Assembly (NCBI GenBank): GCA_040954595.2
Contig: CM082576.2
Span: 11,780,001-11,844,000 of the forward strand
DNA from: Balanoglossus misakiensis
Lineage: Eukaryota > Hemichordata
Direction of reading: 5' to 3'
Length of the DNA: 64,000 nucleotides
The position numbers were made by a program, and so were the translations under genes. Of this stretch, positions 58,076 to 64,000 are shown one piece after another (the first letter of the stretch is position 1; every line of letters starts with the position of its first letter). Below the pieces are notes generated by a model. The model made no database searches, was not told the DNA's origin, and saw only the letters and a list, made by a program, of their open reading frames with translations.

Positions 58076-58912
58076 ATGGCAAAACTTTTTTTTTGACGTT
58101 TAATGTCATTATGTAATTCGCTGCCTCTTTTTGAAAGATGCGCTAATCAATTTTCATACGATCTTCAACTAAATTTAACTATCTTACCGTTTCGTTTGCG
58201 TTGTTTAAAAGTGTCAATGCTGAATTTGCATTTTAAGAAGTCAACCGATACAAGTATTTCGTGGTTATTTGCAACACCACTTTCCAGTAGAAAAGTCCAC
58301 ACTTCCAAAGAAACTATGATGCATTCGTATTGTGTGATATATACTTATAATAAAACGCTGTGAGAATAGCATTTCTTGTGACGTAACTGATAACTAGTAG
58401 ATGTGAGTAAACACAGTCTGTGGAGTAAATTAGGTGTTGAAAGTGAAATAAAATCTAAAGGCAGTCTTCATGGTTGTGAGCGAAGGAAAATTGTATTATG
58501 TTGACTGATGTAGAGTTACAAAAAGTCACGCTGAACTTCAGCAATTTTACCGATAATTTTCATGACAGGTGGAAAAGGTCAACTCCTCTGCTACTTGCCA
58601 AAATTAAGATGTCCACCAATCATACTAGTTTGGGAATAAAATACACGAAATATAAGCACTGCACGCCATTCCTTGTGTTAGGTCGAAGAATTTCACCGGC
58701 TGGAATACGCGGACTGATGAACCACAGCAATTTTCGGCGATGCGTGTGATCTTGAACTAATCGAAGGCTTCACCATGCCTCGTTCTGAACTCACGGGTTA
58801 ATTTTAATTGTCACCTTCTTATCTCATTGTCGCTGCACCGTTGTATTAAAGTAAAGTAATAAAACGTATTCATTACTGTTGATGTGGTGGTGGTGGCGGC
58901 GGTCTCGACAAG
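58076..58912. other. 3' flank of the receptor gene and spacer to the first Shisa-like gene
   Basis: The left part is the presumed 3' UTR of the receptor gene, containing AATAAA at 58349. A second AATAAA occurs near 58447-58454. A short GGTGGTGGTGGCGGCGG run precedes the ATG of the next gene. No exon could be supported here. Confidence 0.5.
58349..58354 (+). terminator. Candidate polyadenylation signal AATAAA
   Basis: A canonical AATAAA 274 bp after the stop codon of the Cys-loop receptor gene, with GT-rich sequence following. It would end a short 3' UTR. Transcript 3' ends are not visible from sequence alone. Confidence 0.5.
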
Positions 58913-60955
58913 ATGGACAGCTTCGCAGCCCTTTGGCGCATTTATGTGGCCGCGGCGACTGTAACAGGTGAGTTACACACCAACAGTTCAGAGTTTCATG
59001 TCTAAACTGGATCTCTAGAACTATAGTGCTTCTGTAGAGAGCTGGCCAGTTACTTGTCATATCGCAGTGTACGTACCAGGTTAAATAATGCTAATCATTA
59101 TTTTGGTATGGTATATAACATCAATTCAGACCCACAGCGCGCGATAGCTGTCTGTTCCACGATGAAATGATTACTAGTAATTCACCTCATCGTTGAAAAA
59201 CGTAGTATGGCAACATTTTGTCAAGAAATCTTGTTACTCCAAATCTCGGTTTCAATTAATACAAGAAGAGTTAAGGTTAAGCATTGTCCCGAGAGCTAGG
59301 TTGAATTCATTCGACAGCCATTGTTCTCCGGTCGATGACGAATGTTCCTATCAATCAACGCACCTGCCACAGTGCAGCGTACAATGGATTACGATCACTG
59401 AACACAATCGATTTGCAATAAAAAAAATCTTCATGGTTGGATAACGAAGGACGGTATGTATCTGCTCCTGAAAGAAATGACGTCTTTCCCAGCTGTATTA
59501 GGAGACTACTGTACCGGATATTACGACTCGCAAGGTGCCTGGATTTCGGGTTTCTCCTGCCCCACGGTTTATGATTGGGATAACGAGCGCTACTGCTGTG
59601 GATCGCCTTCCAACAAGTATTGCTGTGAAAAATCCAGTGGTGATTTAGATTTAAATGCGGACGATGGCCAAGGATTTGGGTGAGCATCGAGTGAACTTGG
59701 TCGACATGCATTTTTTTCCCAAATGATGTCAATTTGATTTTAAGTGTGCTAATTGTAGCGCTGTGTCTTATAAGTATGTGCGTTATTATTTTTTTCCGTA
59801 AATAATGTTTTAAAAATGTATAAAACATTTGAGACGTCAACATACCATATTCGACAATGCACCCTAACACTTCTGGGACGATACATGTAACGTGTTTTTA
59901 TTTTTTGTTGCGAAGTATTATATAAATCTTTTGAGCACGACTCTGACGATACAATTAACACTTTCCACACCCATATACCGATTCTTTAAATAGTGTGACG
60001 GCGATGTGCCCGCCTTCGTTTGCAACCAATTCCCACAATATCGATTCCACGTTCGCTGTGGACGAATGTAACCCCAGTCTGCGAATTACGACCGACATCT
60101 TCTCATCATAATTTGGCTTCGAATCTTATCTTTCCGCAATTAGACCAGTTATGGGCGTCATCATAGGCATAGTTGGCCTCATCCTACTGGTGGTAGTCAC
60201 CGTCCTCATCTGCCTGTGCTGCTCAAGTTCGCCCTCTGGCGGTGGCGGAAGTCGGGATACCAGAACTACAAGTACAAGACACGTGATACGTGAGTACTGG
60301 AACGGCTTGCGCATCGTTTTTATGCCACTTTTCCGTCCTTTTCCTTGCTTTGGTCACAAGTAGACTCTCTTATTCTAATATTGCACAGTACTGTTATCCG
60401 AAAGGCTATCAAGTACTCGCTGTTACCATGGCATCGCTGTCCACTGACTAGACTGAGCCGTTTAATAGGAGATTTCTGGTTTCGAGCCCTGGCATTGATG
60501 TGGTGTATATTGTGTTGTGTTCCAGAACAAGGCCCTTTATATCTCTGTGCATCTTCCCATAGTAAGGGTTAATTGGTAGAGATTGAACCGTAGTGTGCGC
60601 GTTCTGAAGGTGTGCTGTGCCGATGACAACTGTTGCTATAGACTAAACCACTATCAATCATTATACATGTATATTCACAGACAACCGCCATCCTGCCATT
60701 CCAACGAGACACACGTCAACACAGACGTATCCAGCGCAGCGACCTGCATCCAGTTACCACCGCACGGCGCTAAAACTTGGTTCTTACACCCCTAACAGAG
60801 CCAGACGGCCGAGGTCGAGTTTCTGCCGTACAACGCATACGCCACTTTATTCCCATCGATCTGAACGCCCAGCCGCTCAAGTGCATTACCTGTCTGTGTC
60901 GACAGGCAACGATTTTCTCCACTCACCCAATGTTATCACTCCTGTGCACATATAA
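58913..60955 (+). CDS. Shisa/CYYR-like Cys-rich single-pass membrane protein, copy 1
   Basis: Model: exon 1 58913-58967, exon 2 59502-59679, exon 3 60144-60289, exon 4 60681-60955; phases 1, 2, 1; 217 residues. Exon 1 is a signal peptide ending at VTG. Exon 2 gives the extracellular Cys-rich part with DYCTGYYDSQG, ERYCCGSPSNKYCCEKS and an acidic tail. Exon 3 gives one membrane helix, GVIIGIVGLILLVVVTVLI, followed by a CLCC juxtamembrane cluster and a Gly/Ser-rich stretch. This is the layout of the Shisa/CYYR1/WBP1-type single-TM, six-Cys superfamily, whose members act in trafficking or as receptor auxiliary proteins. Exon 4 is less sure: the chosen frame aligns loosely with copy 2 (RHTSTQTYPAQRPASSY against SHTTTTASPYPTQPPPY) but then runs on for about 60 basic residues and lacks the PPxY motif. 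The true C-terminus might be shorter through another splice. Confidence 0.8.
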
Positions 60956-62055
60956 AGTGTATTTTGATGCTTAATTCATTAAACAACGAAATTATCATGA
61001 CAGTTGTGTAAGTTTGATATATTCGACGAAGTTTATCACGACGCGTGTAACTTCGTAACGCGTCGGTTTTTTTTCTTCTGGCCAGAGTGGATTTTTTGAA
61101 CCACATTATGTAAGATTTAACACAATATTATGGACAGGTGAGATAATCCCTCTGATGTATATCGATTAGGATTTTCCTAGTCAAGGCATAAAAATGACGT
61201 TTCTGATACAACCAATTCTAGAATTCACATTTTAAATCCTGTTCACAGTATTGGCGCGAAAGCAGAGATAAGAACAAACGGTTAGGGGAGGTCAACCGAA
61301 TCAGAGCTAACAGGGCTAAACCTGGTACATTTCTGACCGACGGTAAGCAATCAAGCGAGTCCTCCTGTGTCCCAGTCACAGTATCCAGCATGTAATTCTT
61401 AGCAGTAACGTGCAACCACATGTACTCTTTGTCTGGAACGTTGTACGGTTGACCAGTTTCCGTAAAACTGTTTGGTGTCAGTGCTTTTGCTCCGGTACTG
61501 AGAAAGGGAATGACGGAATTTGTTGCAAGATCAACACACCACCGATGTTTCCAGCTTCTTTTCAGAGAGGGCGCCCCGGGACGCTTATTTTATGACCCCT
61601 CCCCCCCTTAAAAAAAGCCGTAAAAAATTGGCCGTAAAACAAGGTTACAAGAAGCTTTGGTATCTCACAAAAGGTATCTCACAAATGCTAGTACAACTGA
61701 GTTCTTTGAATATTGAAATGGAGGAAATGCAGTGGTTTGTGTGGATAGTCGTACGATGTGGAATACTCTTCTTTTTAGTTACCAACCCGAGACGCGTTCA
61801 AAAGACTATACCGAGCTTGTTTTTTTGTTTTCAAGACTTCCTTGTATTCTCAACAATACAACCATAAGATGAATATATTTTACGATACCAGGTGACTTTT
61901 GCCTCGTTTTCGTGCACATACCCCTGGTTATCGGCCTACACCCGTTTTTATGCACCGCATGTACTACTTTGAGGTCAGCTGGTCAACAACTCGTAGATCG
62001 AGTTCCTCTGCTGATTGTTGTTAACAAGGACAAGACAAAATCTAACCTGCGCAAC
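60956..62055. other. Spacer between the two Shisa-like genes
   Basis: Contains the candidate ATTAAA of copy 1 close to its left edge and presumably the promoter of copy 2. A short C-run (about 61600-61607) is the only low-complexity sequence. No exon was supported on either strand; open frames up to 115 codons have no recognisable motif. Confidence 0.5.
60978..60983 (+). terminator. Candidate polyadenylation signal ATTAAA
   Basis: ATTAAA lies 22 bp after the stop codon chosen for Shisa-like copy 1. If used it would give a very short 3' UTR. It gives mild support to the exon 4 model. Confidence 0.35.
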
Positions 62056-63619
62056 ATGGGCGCCATTTTGAGGCTGGTCCTGTCGTCCGTTCTGGTATCA
62101 CTGTTCGCGGAAGGTAGGTTAACTTCACGGACAGAGAGAGTGGCAACTCATTTTGATGCTTTGATTTATCTGCAGAGAAAAAAAACTCGACTTAGATGCA
62201 AAACGTTTGTGTTTTCCCCCACTTCCCCATTTTACTTTCACTATGTTCGAACCTGCGTCACAGGTTCCACGGACTCAGTTCTGCGCAGTTCTGTTGTCGT
62301 TTTATCATTGAGTTTTTTTCTTCTATAAACGGAAATCATCCGACAAAAGAACTGAAAGAGGTATTCACAGCTCGCCACTCGTTTTTATAGTTCTTCATAG
62401 AACAAGGAAGTTAAGGAAAGCTTTCGGATTCGGTTGTATTTCAACAAACGTCCGTGACATCTCTCTGCCCTTATGTTTTCCACGTGTTCAAACTTATAGC
62501 ATTTTCAAAGAAAAGTAGTAGAACACTTCATAAATTTCTTCAATACATATGATTCCAATATCCAACCGTATTTAAGGCTATGTACATTTTGACGGTTTTT
62601 TCTTTCTGCAGGAGCACGAGGACTGCTGTGCACTTCAAATTCAGATTGTCCACGCCTTTACTTTGACGACGACGAACACTATTGCTGCGGTACTTCGTAT
62701 TACAGCTACTGTTGCGATTTTACCAGTTATCTGTCAGATGCCTTTGACGACTACGACTATTATGAAGATACAGGGTGGGTTTCATTACACAGCTGTACCA
62801 GTGTATCAATCAAGCACTAGATTATCCAACACGATATAAAGCCACACGGAGAAAATGTGTTAATAGATTTTAGTATACACATCTGCAAGTGAATGGAAAT
62901 TTTGCTGCATTTGCAGTTTACAAAAACGTGAAAGTTTAGAAAAAACGTGATGACGGAGAAGAGAATGTGCTTCATTGTCACAGTAGGCGACAGATACTGG
63001 TTCATTCTGTAAAAGTTATAAAGTACATAAAAGGCTGGTGGCCTTAAGAGTTGAACCACAGACGGCACTAACTCCACTAATTATAGTTATCCATGTTTGT
63101 GCATCAACCACAGTTCCTGGGCGGTGGGAGCAATTGTGGGGATAATATTTGGTGTGATCGGTGCCGTCGTCCTGACCGTTGTCTGCATCGTTGTCTGTGT
63201 CTGCTGTGTCTGTAACAAGGGCCGTGGAAACACAACTACCACCGTGTACCGTAAGTAACAAATTGTTTGGGGGTATCAACCAGGCCTATACTTAGACGGG
63301 AAAACCGGCTCGTATTTTACCGTAAGAGGGGAGGGCCCAGGCCGCGCAAGCTGAACTGAGGACGGTCAAACAGACCCATGTCTCAGTTTGCCCCCGAAAA
63401 CCTATGCTTTGGTCGGGTTTTTAGATCTATCAATATGATTTCACTCCTCTTACAGACTTCTTTTTCTCTCACCTTTTTTGTACAGATTCCCAGGCCGCGC
63501 CGGTTGCCACGGTAGCAACAAGTCACACAACGACCACGGCTTCTCCCTACCCGACTCAGCCGCCACCCTATGTAAACTTCACCAACGATCAAAGCGGGCA
63601 AATTGCCACGAAATATTAG
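62056..63619 (+). CDS. Shisa/CYYR-like Cys-rich single-pass membrane protein, copy 2
   Basis: Model: exon 1 62056-62113, exon 2 62612-62774, exon 3 63114-63250, exon 4 63486-63619; phases 1, 2, 1, identical to copy 1; 163 residues. The signal peptide begins MGAILRLVLSSVLVS. The ectodomain has CTSNSDCPRLYFDDDEHYCC and YYSYCCDF, then an acidic, Tyr-rich tail (DDYDYYED). The membrane helix is WAVGAIVGIIFGVIGAVVL plus VVCIVV, followed by CVCCVCNKG. The short cytoplasmic tail is Thr-rich and contains TQPPPYVNF, a PPxY motif of the kind bound by WW domains (for example NEDD4-type ubiquitin ligases), and ends ATKY. Signal peptide, paired YCC motifs, one helix, Cys-rich juxtamembrane and PPxY tail match the Shisa/CYYR1/WBP1 superfamily. 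The precise orthologue is not assignable by eye. It is a tandem duplicate of the gene just upstream. Confidence 0.9.
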
Positions 63620-64000
63620 ACAGTGGTGCCCAGCTTTTCATAATTGTTGTATTGATATGCAAGCTAGGTTGTGTGTTGCATATGTTACGCTTGTAATTTC
63701 CATTTGTAACCTATGTATGTTTATATACACAACTTTGTTGGACTAAGTTACTCCCCTAACAATTCAGGAATCGGTTTTAAGATCACGCATTTCTCTAATT
63801 CTCTAATATGTAAGTCTAACAAAATGAACTATAATCTAGGATTATTTTCAGACATTACACAAGAATCCGTACATTTTTACAGTAAAAGACGACCAAAATC
63901 TGAAACTAATTTTGATTTTAGAAGAATGTTCTCTTGAAAAAATGTTCTATAAACAAAGTTGTATTGTTACCTTGTTTCAAACGACCGTGCCGATTTTTCG
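63620..64000. other. 3' flank of Shisa-like copy 2, no further gene seen
   Basis: This should include the 3' UTR of the preceding gene. AT-rich, with no convincing exon and no tandem repeat. Confidence 0.5.

Overview
The window is eukaryotic, animal genomic DNA: every convincing gene is split into short exons with GT-AG introns, there are no operons, and satellite DNA, microsatellites and a decayed LTR element are present. The gene content is a SLC5 sodium symporter, two PLAC8/cornifelin-type Cys-rich proteins, a nicotinic-type Cys-loop receptor subunit, and two Shisa/CYYR-like Cys-rich single-pass membrane proteins. This suits an invertebrate deuterostome; a lancelet (Branchiostoma-like) is my best guess. 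That is an inference from gene content and compact intron style, not proven here.

Layout. 1-5.6 kb: no recognisable gene, apart from a gutted LTR retrotransposon (about 2.1-3.0 kb) and a microsatellite. 5.6-19.0 kb: two PLAC8-family paralogues in tandem on the minus strand, with the same four-exon structure and the same intron phases. 22.4-52.4 kb: one SLC5 transporter gene on the minus strand. I could rebuild it as 15 exons, all in phase, giving 611 codons. Two of its introns are almost wholly filled by two unrelated tandem satellites: a ~528-bp family (24.7-31.95 kb) with three-monomer higher-order units, and an 88-bp family (33.67-50.24 kb, about 188 copies) with nested multi-monomer duplications. 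Both arrays end within about 50 bp of the 3' splice site of the following exon.

55.1-58.1 kb: a plus-strand nicotinic-type alpha subunit gene (7 exons, 497 codons), with an intact antisense tRNA-Arg(ACG) gene in its third intron. 58.9-63.6 kb: two tandem plus-strand Shisa/CYYR-like genes, each with four exons and identical intron phases (1, 2, 1).

The genes do not form one pathway. The main theme is local tandem duplication: PLAC8 pair, Shisa-like pair and two satellites. The most unusual feature is a housekeeping-type membrane transporter carrying about 24 kb of homogenised satellite inside its introns. Gene models come from reading splice sites, reading-frame phase and family motifs by eye. 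No alignment or transcript data were available.
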